Part shown: positions 26,256-37,500 of the stretch, piece by piece
How positions within the stretch are numbered: position 1 is the stretch's first letter
Layout: the number at the start of each line of letters is the position of its first letter
Assembly: GCF_030658505.1 (NCBI RefSeq)
Contig: NZ_JAUTXR010000189.1
Span: 62,001 to 126,000, forward strand
Source of the DNA: Stenotrophomonas raiganjensis (SeqCode)
Lineage (GTDB): Bacteria > Pseudomonadota > Gammaproteobacteria > Xanthomonadales > Xanthomonadaceae
Length of the DNA: 64,000 nucleotides
Direction of reading: 5' to 3'
Made by a program: the position numbers and the translations under genes
The notes under the pieces: generated by a model
What the model was told of the DNA's origin: nothing
What the model saw: only the letters and a program-made list of their open reading frames with translations
Database searches by the model: none

Positions 26256-27632
26256 TCACATCATCCGCACGCGGAAACGACGGCCCTTGATCTTGCCGGC
26301 TTCCAGCTTGGCCACGGCCTTGTTGGCCTGCTCACGCGCGATCGCCACGTAGGAACGGGTCGGGAAGATCGCGATCTTGCCGATGAACTTGCTCGACAGG
26401 CCGGCGTCGCCGGTCAGCGCACCGAGGATGTCGCCCGGGCGCAGCTTGTCGGTCTTGCCACCGTCGATGCGCAGCGTACGCATCGCGGCCTGCGGCAGCT
26501 CGGCCGGGCGCGCGGTCGCCAGCGGCGTCTTCTGCCAGTCCAGCGGTTGCCCCATCTGTGCTTCGATGGCTTCGGCGCGGGTCTTTTCGCGGCCGGCCAC
26601 CAGGCTGATCGCCAGGCCGCTGGCACCGGCACGGCCGGTACGGCCCACGCGGTGCTGGTAGCTCTCCACGTCGGTCGGCAGTTCGTAGTTGATCACCGCC
26701 GCCAGCTCTTCCACGTCCAGGCCACGCGCAGCGACGTCGCTGGCGACCAGCACGTTGCAGCTGCGGTTGGCCAACAGCAGCAGCACTTCCTCGCGGTCGC
26801 GCTGCTCCATGTCGCCATGCAGGGCCAGTGCCGAGAAACCGAACTGCTGCAGTGAATTTGCAACCTCGTCCACATCCTTGCGGGTGTTGCAGAACACCAC
26901 CGCCGATTCCGGCGTGTACTTCAGCAGCAGGCCGGCCAGCGCCTTCTGCCGGTGTGCCGGTTCCACCTCGCAGAACATATGGCGGATGGCCGGTGCCTGG
27001 TCGGCACCTTCCACGGTCACTTCCACCGCCTCGCGCAGCAGGTCACGCGCCATGGCGCGGATGCTGTCGGGGAAGGTGGCCGAGAACAGCAGGCTCTGGC
27101 GGTCCTTGTGGGTGCGGCCGGCGATCTCGCGGATCGGTTCCTCGAAGCCCATGTCGAGCATGCGGTCGGCTTCGTCCAGCACCAGCGTGCGTACCGCGCC
27201 CAGGTTCAGTGCGCGCTTTCGCGCCAGTTCCTGCACACGGCCGGGCGTGCCAACCACTACGTGCGGATCATGGCCTTCCAGCGACGCCAGCTGCGGCCCC
27301 AGCGGCACGCCGCCGACCAGCAGCAACAGCTTCAGGTTGGGAATGCCGGTGGCCAGCTTGCGGATCTGCTTTCCGACCTGGTCAGCCAGTTCGCGGGTCG
27401 GGCACAGCACCAGCGCCTGCACGCGGATCAGGCTGGGGTCGATGGACTGCAGCAGGCCCAGGCCGAAGGCGGCGGTCTTGCCGCTGCCGGTCGGCGCCTG
27501 TGCGATCACATCGCGGCCATCGAGGATGGCCGGCAGGCTCTGCGCCTGCACGGGGGTGAGAGTGGTGTAGCCGAGGGCATCCAGGCCGGGCTGCAGGGCC
27601 GGGCTCAGCGGCAGGGTCGAGAAGTCAGTCAT
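26256..27632 (-). CDS. dbpA: ATP-dependent RNA helicase DbpA
   Basis: A 458-aa DEAD-box helicase for late 50S-subunit assembly, which in E. coli binds hairpin 92 of 23S rRNA. Motifs in order: Walker A APTGSGKT (46-53), PTRELADQV, GTPGRV, LVLDEADRML, FSATFP, VFCNTRKDVDEVANSL and HRVGRTGRAG. The C-terminal domain, about 75 residues (MRTLRIDGGKTDKLRPGDIL, FIGKIAIFPTRSYVAI), is the DbpA RNA-binding domain and separates it from RhlE/RhlB types. The start at 27632 (MTDFSTLPLSPALQPGL) is the family start. Confidence 0.95.
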   Translation of the reverse strand: MTDFSTLPLSPALQPGLDALGYTTLTPVQAQSLPAILDGRDVIAQAPTGSGKTAAFGLGLLQSIDPSLIRVQALVLCPTRELADQVGKQIRKLATGIPNLKLLLLVGGVPLGPQLASLEGHDPHVVVGTPGRVQELARKRALNLGAVRTLVLDEADRMLDMGFEEPIREIAGRTHKDRQSLLFSATFPDSIRAMARDLLREAVEVTVEGADQAPAIRHMFCEVEPAHRQKALAGLLLKYTPESAVVFCNTRKDVDEVANSLQQFGFSALALHGDMEQRDREEVLLLLANRSCNVLVASDVAARGLDVEELAAVINYELPTDVESYQHRVGRTGRAGASGLAISLVAGREKTRAEAIEAQMGQPLDWQKTPLATARPAELPQAAMRTLRIDGGKTDKLRPGDILGALTGDAGLSSKFIGKIAIFPTRSYVAIAREQANKAVAKLEAGKIKGRRFRVRMM

Positions 27633-27677
27633 GGCGCATTGTACCTGTCTGCGCGGCAGCGCCCGTCCTGGGCCGCC

Positions 27678-27726
27678 ATCCACGCAGGGCGTGGATCTAC
27701 GGGTGGGTGCCGACCGATGGTCGGCA
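27678..27726. repeat. SMAG hairpin pair
   Basis: ATCCACGC/GCGTGGAT then CTAC (27678-27700), and TGCCGACC/GGTCGGCA (27708-27726), between dbpA and the YeiH-type gene. Confidence 0.85.
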
Positions 27727-27734
27727 CGCCCTGC

Positions 27735-28814
27735 TCAGCCCATCACCGCCAGCACGCCCTGGTGGATCGCCAGGCCACCGAACAGCAGCCAAACAAACAG
27801 GACCAGGGCCAGCAGCAGCGGCTTCAGGCCCGCCTGGCGCAGCGCCGAGACGTGGGTGGTCAGGCCCAGCGCGGCCATCGCCATCGCCAGCAGTACGGTG
27901 TCCAGCTGCACCAGCCCCGCCTGCAGGCCGGCCGGCAGCAGATGCAGCGAGTTGAACCCGGCCACCGCCACGAAACCGAACGCGAACCAGGGCACCACGA
28001 TGCGTGCCTTGCTGCCGTCGCCGCTGGCCTTGCCGCCCCGCGCCAGCCACAGCGACAGCGTGATCAGGAACGGCGCCAGCAACATCACTCGCACCATCTT
28101 GGTGATCACGGCGGTATCGGCGGCGGCTTCGTTGACCGCACGGCCGGCGGCCACCACCTGCGCCACTTCGTGCACCGTCGCACCGGTGAACAGGCCGTAT
28201 TGCCGCGCGTCCATCGCCAGCCAGCCATGCGACTGCACCAGCGCATACAGCACCGGGTACAGGAACATCGCCAGCGTGCCGAACACCACCACCGTAGAGA
28301 CCGCCACCGTGACCTGCGCCGCACGGCCGCGCACCACCGGTTCGGCGGCCATCACCGCCGCTGCGCCGCAGATTGCGCTGCCGGCGCCGATCAGCATCGC
28401 CGCCTCGCGTTCCATCTTGAACACGCGTACGCCCAGCCAGCAGGCCAGGCCGAAGGTGCTGGCAACCACCAGCACGTCCATCAGCACGCCGCTGACACCG
28501 ACATGGCCGATGTCCTGGAAGGTCAGGCGCAGGCCGTACAGCACGATGCCGGCGCGCAGCAGCCAGTGCTTGGAGAAACCAACACCGGCCGCGCTGCTCG
28601 GTGCCAGCCGCGGATAGAAGGTGTTGCCGACCACGATGCCGGCCACGATGGCTACGGTCAGTGCGCTCAGGCCATGCACCTGCAGCCAGGGCAGCTCGGC
28701 CAGGTACAGCGACGCCGCCGCGACCAGGCCGACCAGCAGCAGGCCGGGCAGGCGCGGCTGCCAGCGCTGGCGCAGGGCGGGCAGGGACCAAGGGGAGAGG
28801 GCGGGGGCGTTCAT
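27735..28814 (-). CDS. YeiH/YadS-type putative sulfate exporter family membrane protein
   Basis: A 359-aa, roughly ten-helix inner-membrane protein of the UPF0324/Cons_hypoth698 family, annotated as putative sulfate exporters. Landmarks are GIVVGNTFYPRLAPSSAAGV, LLRAGIVLYGLRLTFQDIG, IGAGSAICGAAAVMAAEPVV and TGATVHEVAQVVAAGRAV. The start at 28814 (MNAPALSPWS) is chosen. It is divergent from a LysR gene of the YeiE type, the same arrangement as yeiH/yeiE in E. coli, so it is probably under that regulator. The transported substrate is not established. Confidence 0.9.
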   Translation of the reverse strand: MNAPALSPWSLPALRQRWQPRLPGLLLVGLVAAASLYLAELPWLQVHGLSALTVAIVAGIVVGNTFYPRLAPSSAAGVGFSKHWLLRAGIVLYGLRLTFQDIGHVGVSGVLMDVLVVASTFGLACWLGVRVFKMEREAAMLIGAGSAICGAAAVMAAEPVVRGRAAQVTVAVSTVVVFGTLAMFLYPVLYALVQSHGWLAMDARQYGLFTGATVHEVAQVVAAGRAVNEAAADTAVITKMVRVMLLAPFLITLSLWLARGGKASGDGSKARIVVPWFAFGFVAVAGFNSLHLLPAGLQAGLVQLDTVLLAMAMAALGLTTHVSALRQAGLKPLLLALVLFVWLLFGGLAIHQGVLAVMG

Positions 28815-28881
28815 GGCAGGGGCGGGGTTGGAGTGATGGGGCAAGCGTGCACCCCAGACGATGACCTGTAAAACGAATAAT

Positions 28882-28900
28882 ATGGGTGAAACCTACCCAT
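28882..28900. promoter_or_regulatory. Putative LysR operator between the YeiH and YeiE-like genes
   Basis: ATGGGT-N7-ACCCAT, a perfect 6-bp-arm dyad, 16 bp before the LysR ATG, placed so that a bound regulator would affect its own promoter and the divergent one. Confidence 0.55.
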
Positions 28901-28916
28901 CCATAAGGTAAGTGCC

Positions 28917-29792
28917 ATGCGCCTGACCTTGCGCCAGCTGCAGGTCTTCGTCGCCATCGCCGATCACGGCAGCACCACCGCTGCGGGCCAGGCCATCGCG
29001 CTTTCGCAGTCGGCCAGCAGCGCCGCCCTGCAGGAGCTGGAGGCACACTTCGGCACCCCGCTGTTCGACCGCATCGGCCGCCGCCTGGCGCTGAACGGGC
29101 ACGGCCGCGCGCTGCTGGAGCCTGCCCGCACGCTGCTGGTCAACGCCGCCGACCTGGAGCGCCAGCTGGCCGCGGGAGGCGACCCGGCGCAGGGTGCACC
29201 GCTGCGGCTGGTGCTGGCGGCCAGTACCACCATCGGCAACTACCTGCTGCCACCGCGCATCGCCGAACTGCTGCGCCAGGCGCCGCAGGCCGAGGTCGAC
29301 CTGCGCATCGACAACAGTGCCGGCGTTGTCGCCGCCGTGCAGCGCCTGGACGTGGACGCCGGCCTGATCGAAGGCCCCTGCCACGAACGCGGCCTGCAGG
29401 TCACGGCCTGGCAGCAGGATCCGCTGGTGATCGTCGCTGCCGCCGATGCCCCCGCGCGCTGGTCGCTGGATGAACTGCGCCGCGCCCGCTGGCTGCTGCG
29501 CGAGCCCGGCTCCGGCACCCGCGAAGCCGTTGAGCAGGCGCTGTTGCCGCACCTGCGCGGCTTCGCCCAGACCCTGCAGCTGGGAAATACCGAAGCGATC
29601 AAGCAGGCCGCCATCGCCGGCCTCGGCCTGGCCTGCCTCTCCCGCCACGCGTTGGAAGAGCCGCTGGCCCTGGGCCGCCTGCGCGTGCTGGAGACCCCGC
29701 TGCCCGCCCTGCAACGCACCCTGTGGCTGGTACGCCACCCCGGCAAGCAATGGCTGCCGGGGTTGCAGGCGTTGCTGGGAGAGGTGGGGTAA
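28917..29792 (+). CDS. LysR-family regulator (YeiE-like)
   Basis: A 291-aa LysR protein beginning MRLTLRQLQVFVAIADHGST. The helix-turn-helix is at about residues 18-37 (TTAAGQAIALSQSASSAALQ), and the effector domain contains LRLVLAASTTIGNYLLPPRI. The Ala/Ser-rich recognition helix and TIGNYLLP region match the YeiE/CysB-like subgroup. It is divergent from the YeiH-type exporter, its likely target. The stop at 29792 is followed by SMAG hairpins and composite repeat unit 3. Confidence 0.9.
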   Translation: MRLTLRQLQVFVAIADHGSTTAAGQAIALSQSASSAALQELEAHFGTPLFDRIGRRLALNGHGRALLEPARTLLVNAADLERQLAAGGDPAQGAPLRLVLAASTTIGNYLLPPRIAELLRQAPQAEVDLRIDNSAGVVAAVQRLDVDAGLIEGPCHERGLQVTAWQQDPLVIVAAADAPARWSLDELRRARWLLREPGSGTREAVEQALLPHLRGFAQTLQLGNTEAIKQAAIAGLGLACLSRHALEEPLALGRLRVLETPLPALQRTLWLVRHPGKQWLPGLQALLGEVG

Positions 29793-29833
29793 GCCATCAG
29801 ATTCCCAGTCGATTCCATCCATCGACACTTCTT

Positions 29834-30104
29834 GTAGCGCTCATCCACGCATGGCGTGGATCTACCGTGTCGACCAAGGTCGACACCCACCGGAGCAGAA
29901 TGTAGTTCCGGCAGATCGCGAGAAACTGTCAGAGGTGGGGCGGTGTGGGGCTGCAGGACCGTTGGCGCCATGGATGGCGCCATCGAGCCCCCATGGATGG
30001 GTTCACGGCGTGTCCTGCAGCCCCACACCGACCCGCCTGCCACCGTAAGCCGCTTTGGCTGTTGCTTCGGTCGTTGCCTCTGCGGGCGCCGGGTGCAACC
30101 CGGC
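29834..30104. repeat. Composite repeat unit 3 (half unit)
   Basis: It fills most of the 340-bp gap between the LysR gene and uup; no gene is seen. SMAG hairpins come first: GTAG...ATCCACGC/GCGTGGAT...CTAC (29834-29864) and GTGTCGACC/GGTCGACAC (29867-29886). Then come a weak GGCAGATC-type hairpin, the inverted copy E (29934-30037), a GCTGTTGCTTCGG tract, and an end hairpin GCCGGGT/ACCCGGC (30088-30104). It corresponds to the right half of units 1 and 2; the left three-way junction is absent. Confidence 0.78.
29934..30037 (-). repeat. Three-way-junction repeat, copy E (compact, inverted)
   Basis: Arms at 29934-29958 and 30013-30037 pair at 24 of 25 positions if one G-T is counted. Inner hairpins are GGCGCCAT/ATGGCGCC (29964-29981) and CCCAT/ATGGG (29990-30001), each with a two-base loop. 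The minus-strand loop reads ACACGCCGTGAACCCATCCA. Confidence 0.8.
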
Positions 30105-30120
30105 CGACGCCCCCAACCCG

Positions 30121-30126
30121 TACAAT
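30121..30126 (+). promoter_or_regulatory. Putative -10 element placing +1 at the uup ATG
   Basis: TACAAT ends 7 nt before the A of the ATG at 30133, so the predicted transcript would begin at the start codon. No ribosome site is present. No good -35 is seen. Confidence 0.45.
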
Positions 30127-30132
30127 AGCCGG

Positions 30133-32016
<1,884 letters not shown>

Positions 32017-32376
32017 GTGGCTGCCACGGCCGTCTTGCCCTGCGGGCGGCTGTGGCTTTTGATCTGATTCCGCCTTGAAGCGAGCCGAGCACCGCAGGTC
32101 CGGCGAGGGCGAAGAGGCGCGGGTGTCTGAGCGCAGCGAGTTCCCGCGCCGTCCCTTGGCGGACCGAGGAGCGCAGGGTACCGACGTGCGCAGCACGTCG
32201 GCTCGCAGACGGCGGAGCGTTTCTTTTGGTTACTTTTCTTTGCGCGCACCGCACTGCAGGAGCAGGGCGGAACGGCATAGCCGGCCCGCAGGGTGACGCA
32301 CAAGGATGTGCGTCATCAAGAAAAGCAACGCCCATGAACGCATCAGATTGCAGCCGTCATGATCCGCGCAGAGCGG
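32017..32376. repeat. Non-coding intergenic element with GGTTACTTTTCTTT tract
   Basis: No convincing gene in 360 bp. It holds a GC-rich block of short inverted repeats, including CGACGTGC/GCACGTCG (about 32182-32200). Then come the tract TTCTTTTGGTTACTTTTCTT (32221-32240), a perfect hairpin TGACGCACA/TGTGCGTCA (32294-32315) and AAGAAAAGCAAC (32319-32330), which is partly complementary to the tract. From general knowledge, similar TTTGGTTACTTTTCTTT blocks recur between genes in Xanthomonadaceae; I could not check this here. Open frames crossing it are Arg/Ser-rich and not credible. Confidence 0.5.
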
Positions 32377-32838
32377 TCATTTGACCCCGTGCAGGTCCCG
32401 CAGCTGGCTCGTCCGGCTGCCGAAGTACGCCGCCAGATCGGCGATGTCCTGATCGCTCAGGTCCTTTGCCTGCGGCGTCATCAGCGCATGCTGGCGGTCG
32501 CCGGCACGGTAGGCCTGCAGTGCATGCGCCAGGTAGTCGCCGTACTGCCCACCCAGCTTCGGGTAGGTCGGATCGATCGGCGCATTGCCGTCGGCCCCGT
32601 GGCAGTCGATGCAGCTCTGGTTGGTGGCCTTGCCCTTCACCTTGGCGCGGGCTTCACCGGCAGCCTCGCGGCCCGGCGGCAGGCCGGCGGAGGAGGAAGA
32701 GCCGTGTTCGCCGCTGGCATGGCCCGGGTCGGCGGCGGATTTCTCGCTGTTTTCCACCTGCGACTGCGAACAGGCCGCCAGCAGCAGGGCAACGGACAGG
32801 GCGATGGCGTGACGCATCGGATGCGCGGCTTTCGACAT
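32377..32838 (-). CDS. Cytochrome c lipoprotein (single heme)
   Basis: A 153-aa small class-I cytochrome c. A lipoprotein signal ends LLLAACS, giving Cys23 as the lipidated residue. A Ser/Gly/Lys-rich linker follows, then the heme motif CIDCH (76-80) and a later Met ligand region HALMTPQAKDLSDQDIADLA AYF. The ATG at 32838 has AAGG 8 nt upstream and lies 9 bp after the stop of the other cytochrome, so the two are co-transcribed. It is probably an inner-membrane-anchored electron carrier facing the periplasm. The redox partner is unknown. Confidence 0.9.
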   Translation of the reverse strand: MSKAAHPMRHAIALSVALLLAACSQSQVENSEKSAADPGHASGEHGSSSSAGLPPGREAAGEARAKVKGKATNQSCIDCHGADGNAPIDPTYPKLGGQYGDYLAHALQAYRAGDRQHALMTPQAKDLSDQDIADLAAYFGSRTSQLRDLHGVK

Positions 32839-32847
32839 GGGCGGGCC

Positions 32848-33237
32848 TTACTTGACGGTGGACAGGTAAACAGAGAGATCGGCGATCTCCTGTTCGCTGA
32901 AACTCATCGACTGCGCCTGCATCGTCGGATGCCGGCGCTTGCCCTGGCGGTACTCGGTCAGGGCCTGGGCCAGGTACTGCTGGGTCTGGCCGCCGATCTT
33001 CGGCACCCGGTAGCTGGGGTAGGCGTTCTTGTAGCCGGTGATGCCGTGGCACCCCTGGCAGGTGTAGGCCAGGACACGGCCATTGTCGAAGTTGCCGGTG
33101 GGGGCGGCAGGCGCAGGCGCAGCGGCGGGAGCCGTGGCCGGGGCCGGTGTGGCAGGAGCAGGAGCGGGCTGTGCGGCGGCCCCAAGGGGCAGGAGGACGG
33201 CCAGAGCGAGACAAGCGGCGAGCGGCTGCGGGCGCAT
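32848..33237 (-). CDS. Periplasmic cytochrome c (single heme)
   Basis: A 129-aa cytochrome c with a cleavable signal (LALAVLLPLGAAAQ). A Pro/Ala repeat linker (about 24-46, PAPAPATPAPATAPAA) precedes the heme domain with CQGCH (60-64) and the axial Met region HPTMQAQSMSFSEQEIADLS VYL. It is the first gene of a two-cytochrome operon. The two heme domains are paralogous in layout (YLAHALQAYRAGDRQH versus YLAQALTEYRQGKRRH), pointing to a gene duplication. Confidence 0.9.
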   Translation of the reverse strand: MRPQPLAACLALAVLLPLGAAAQPAPAPATPAPATAPAAAPAPAAPTGNFDNGRVLAYTCQGCHGITGYKNAYPSYRVPKIGGQTQQYLAQALTEYRQGKRRHPTMQAQSMSFSEQEIADLSVYLSTVK

Positions 33238-33442
33238 GGTGTCGTTTCCGGGGATTCGGGTCTGGTCGTTCCGGCGTGGGGTTCGGAACGACCCGAGTAT
33301 AGCCTCAGGTTTCATCTAGCTGAAATGGGGTCGGTCCGACCGGTGGCGTGAAAGCACCATGACCTTTGGGATATGGTGTTGCCGTGAAGTGGTGCATTAC
33401 TTTGCTACCACACCTGTCCACGCATCCTCCAGGGACCTGACG

Positions 33443-34594
33443 ATGTCGCACCCAACCTTCCTGTCCGGCCGTCGCAGCGGAATCTGCGCTGCCGCACTGC
33501 TGATCTCCACCTCCCTGCTGCTGGGCGGTTGCGCCGCAGGGCCCAATTCCGAAGCCAAGGCTGCCGAGACCAAGGAGGAGAAGAAGGTCGACGCGGTCCC
33601 CGTCGAAGTGGCGGTGGCCAGCCACCGTGCGGTCGCAGCCAGCTACACCGGAACCGCTGCGCTGGAGCCGCGCGCCGAATCGCAGGTAGTCGCCAAGACC
33701 TCCGGCGTGGCGCTGGCGGTGCTGGTCGAGGAAGGCCAGCGGGTGACCGCTGGCCAGCCGCTGGTACGCCTGGACCCGGACCGTGCGCGGCTGGCCGTGG
33801 CACAGAGCGAAGCGCAGATGCGCAAGCTGGAAAACAACTACCAGCGCGCGCAGAAGCTGGTTGGCCAGCAGATGGTCAGCGCCGCCGATGTCGACCAGCT
33901 GCGCTTCGACCTGGAGAACGTCCGCGCGCAGTACCGCCTGGCGACGCTGGAACTGTCCTACACCACGGTGGTGGCGCCGATCTCCGGCGTGATCGCCTCG
34001 CGCTCGATCAAGACCGGCAACTTCGTGCAGATCAACACGCCGATCTTCCGCATCGTCGACAACTCGCGCCTGGAAGCCACCCTCAACGTGCCCGAGCGCG
34101 AGCTGGCCACGCTGCGCGCCGGCCAGCCGGTGACGCTGGCGGCCGACGCGCTGCCGGGGCAGAGCTTCACCGGCACCGTTGACCGCATCGCGCCGGTGGT
34201 GGACTCGGGCAGCGGCACGTTTCGCGTGGTCAGTGCCTTCGATGGCGCCGCCCACGCGCTGCAGCCCGGCATGTTCGGCCGCATCCGCATCGATTACGAC
34301 CAGCGTGCCGATGCGCTGGTGGTGCCGCGCCTGGCGTTGCTCGATGACGGTGAACCTGCGGTGTTCCGCGTGCGCGAAGGCAAGGTCGCACGCGTTCCGG
34401 TCAAGCTGGGTTACGCCGAGGGCCCGTGGGTGGAGATCCGTGATGGCCTGGCGGCCGGTGATCAGGTGGTCACCGCCGGCAAGGTCGCGCTGCGCGACGG
34501 CACCGCGGTGCAGGTGATCGCCGATCCGAAGGCCAAGGCAAAGACGGTCGCAGCGGCCGCCAAGCCGGCAGACAAGGCCGGGAGCAAGCAATGA
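33443..34594 (+). CDS. RND efflux periplasmic adaptor (membrane fusion protein), lipoprotein
   Basis: A 383-aa adaptor of the AcrA/MexA type. The lipoprotein signal is LLISTSLLLGGC with Cys30. A lipoyl half-motif (VVAKTSGVALAVLVEEGQRV) follows, then an alpha-hairpin (LAVAQSEAQMRKLENNYQRA QKLV), the second lipoyl half (LSYTTVVAPISGVIASRSIK TGNFV), and beta-barrel and membrane-proximal domains. It has AGGGACC before ATG 33443. It overlaps the first RND pump by 4 bases. The C-terminus is Lys/Ala-rich. No outer-membrane channel gene is present, so a TolC-type channel encoded elsewhere is presumed. Confidence 0.94.
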   Translation: MSHPTFLSGRRSGICAAALLISTSLLLGGCAAGPNSEAKAAETKEEKKVDAVPVEVAVASHRAVAASYTGTAALEPRAESQVVAKTSGVALAVLVEEGQRVTAGQPLVRLDPDRARLAVAQSEAQMRKLENNYQRAQKLVGQQMVSAADVDQLRFDLENVRAQYRLATLELSYTTVVAPISGVIASRSIKTGNFVQINTPIFRIVDNSRLEATLNVPERELATLRAGQPVTLAADALPGQSFTGTVDRIAPVVDSGSGTFRVVSAFDGAAHALQPGMFGRIRIDYDQRADALVVPRLALLDDGEPAVFRVREGKVARVPVKLGYAEGPWVEIRDGLAAGDQVVTAGKVALRDGTAVQVIADPKAKAKTVAAAAKPADKAGSKQ

Positions 34595-37500
34595 CCGCCC
34601 CGGGCCACGACCACGGTGCCTCGCCGGCGAGCGACGGCGCCGCCGCCGGCATGCGCGGCGGCCTGGTGGAATTCGCCACCCGCCGCCGCGTGACCATCGC
34701 CATGTGCACGGTCACCCTGCTGCTGTTCGGCCTGATTGCGCTGGGCAACCTCAAGGTCAACCTGCTGCCGGACCTGAGCTACCCGACGCTGACCGTGCGC
34801 ACCGAATACACCGGTGCGGCGCCGACCGAAATCGAAACCCTGATCACCCAGCCGGTCGAAGAAGCGGTGGGCGTGGTCAAGAACCTGCGCAAGCTGAAGT
34901 CGGTCTCGCGCACCGGCCAGAGCGATGTGGTGCTGGAGTTCGCCTGGGGCACCAACATGGACCAGGCCAGCCTGGAGGTGCGCGACAAGATGGAAGCGCT
35001 GAACCTGCCACTGGAGGCCAAGGCCCCGGTGCTGCTGCGCTTCAATCCGTCCACCGAGCCGATCATGCGCCTGGTGCTGTCGAGCAAGGACGCACCGGCC
35101 ACCGATGCCGATGCGATCCGCGAGCTGACCGGCCTGCGCCGCTATGCCGATGAAGACCTGAAGAAGAAGCTGGAGCCGGTCACCGGCGTGGCGGCAGTGA
35201 AGGTGGGCGGCGGCCTGGAAGACGAGATCCAGGTCGACATCGACCAGCAGAAGCTGGCCCAGCTGAACCTGCCGATCGACACCGTCATCAAGCGCCTGAA
35301 GGACGAGAACATCAACATCTCCGGCGGCCGCCTGGAGGAGGGTTCGCAGCGCTTCCTGGTGCGCACCGTCAACCAGTTCGCCGACCTGGAGGAGATCCGC
35401 AACCTGCTGGTCACCACCCAGGCGTCGAACGGCAGTGCGGCCGACTCGGCACTGCAGCAGATGTTCAACATCGCCGCATCGACCGGTTCGGCGGCCGCCA
35501 TCGCGGCGGCGTCGGCGGCGCAGAGCGCGTCGTCCGGCGGTGGTTCCAGCGTGGTCGCCAACGGCGTGCCGGTGCGCCTGAAGGACGTGGCCACCGTGCG
35601 CCAGGGCTACAAGGAACGCGAAGCGGTGATCCGCCTGGGCGGCAAGGAGTCGGTCGAACTGGCGATCTACAAGGAAGGCGATGCCAACACCGTGTCCACC
35701 GCTGAAGCGCTGCGCAAGCGCCTGGAACAGATCAAGGGCACGTTCCCGGCCGACGTCGAGATGACCACCATCGAGGACCAGTCGCGCTTCATCGAGCACG
35801 CCATCGCCGACGTCAAGAAGGATGCGGTGATCGGCGGCCTGCTGGCGATCCTGATCATCTTCCTGTTCCTGCGTGATGGCTGGAGCACGTTCGTGATCAG
35901 CCTGTCGCTGCCGGTCTCGATCATCGCCACGTTCTTCTTCATGGGCCAGATGGGCCTGAGCCTGAACGTGATGTCGCTGGGCGGCCTGGCACTGGCCACC
36001 GGCCTGGTAGTGGACGATTCGATCGTGGTGCTGGAGAGCATCGCCAAGGCCCGCGAGCGCGGCCTCGGCATCCTGCAGGCGGCGATTGCCGGCACCCGCG
36101 AAGTGAGCATGGCCGTGGTCGCCTCGACCCTGACCACCATCGCGGTGTTCCTGCCGCTGGTGTTCGTCGACGGCATTGCCGGCCAGCTGTTCCGCGACCA
36201 GGCACTGACCGTGGCGATCGCCATCGCGATCTCGCTGCTGGTGTCGATGACGCTGATCCCGATGCTGAGTTCGTTGAAGGGACGGCCACCGCTGGCGTTC
36301 CCGGAAGAGGCGCCGAACGAACCGTGGCAGCCGCAGAACCGCTGGCAGAAGCCGGTTGCGCTGGGCCGTCGTGGCGTGGTCGCCAGCGTGCGCTGGAGCT
36401 TCTATGCGCTGGCCTGGCTCGTGGTGCGCCTGTGGCGTGGCGTGGTGGCGGTGGTCGGCCCGGTGATGCGCAAGGCCAGCGACCTGGCGATGAAGCCCTA
36501 TGCCGGTGCCGAGCGTGGCTACCTGCGCCTGCTGCCGGGCGCGCTGGCGCATCCGGGCAAGGTGCTGGGCGTGGCCACGATCATCTTCGTGGCGACCATG
36601 GCACTGGTGCCGATGCTCGGTGCCGACCTGATCCCGCAGCTGGCACAGGACCGTTTTGAAATGACGGTGAAGCTGCCGGCCGGCACGCCGCTGAAGCAGA
36701 CCGATGCGCTGGTGCGCGAGCTGCAGCTGGCCCACGGCAACGGCGAGGGCGTGGCCTCGCTGTACGGCGTCAGCGGCAGCGGCACCCGCCTGGATGCCAG
36801 CCCCACCGAGAGCGGCGAGAACATCGGCAAGTTGACCGTGGTGATGGAAGGCGGTGGCAACGCACGTACCGAAGCGGAGATCACCGAGCGCCTGCGTGAC
36901 ACCATGGGCCAGCATCCGGGCGCGCAGGTCGACTTCGCGCGGCCGGCGTTGTTCAGCTTCTCCACGCCGCTGGAAATCGAGCTGCGCGGGCAGGACATGG
37001 CGACGCTGGAGGTGGCTGGCCAGCGCCTGGCGGCGATGCTGCGTGGCAATGCGCACTACGCCGACGTGAAGTCGACGGTGGAAGAGGGCTTCCCGGAAAT
37101 CCAGATCCGCTTCGACCAGGAGCGTGCCGGTGCACTGGGCCTGACCACGCGCCAGATCGCCGATGTGGTGGTGAAGAAGGTGCGTGGCGATGTGGCGACC
37201 CGCTACAGCTTCCGCGACCGCAAGATCGACGTGCTGGTGCGGGCGCAGGAAGGCGACCGCGCCAGCGTGGAGAGCATCCGCCGGCTGATCGTCAATCCGG
37301 GCAGCACGCGTCCGGTCACGCTGGATGCAGTAGCCGATGTGGTCGCCACCACCGGCCCCAGCGAGATCCATCGCGCCGACCAGACCCGCGTGGCCGTGGT
37401 CTCGGCCAACCTGCGCGGCATCGATCTGGGCGCGGCCATGCGCGAAGTGCAGCAGTTGGTGGCCGAACAGCCGCTGGGCGCGGGCGTCGGCCTGCACATC

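Noticed and set aside
32075..32296. A 73-codon frame in the uup-cytochrome gap
   Set aside because: Arg/Ser-rich, with VSFGYFSL-type sequence produced by the repeat tract; no ribosome site.
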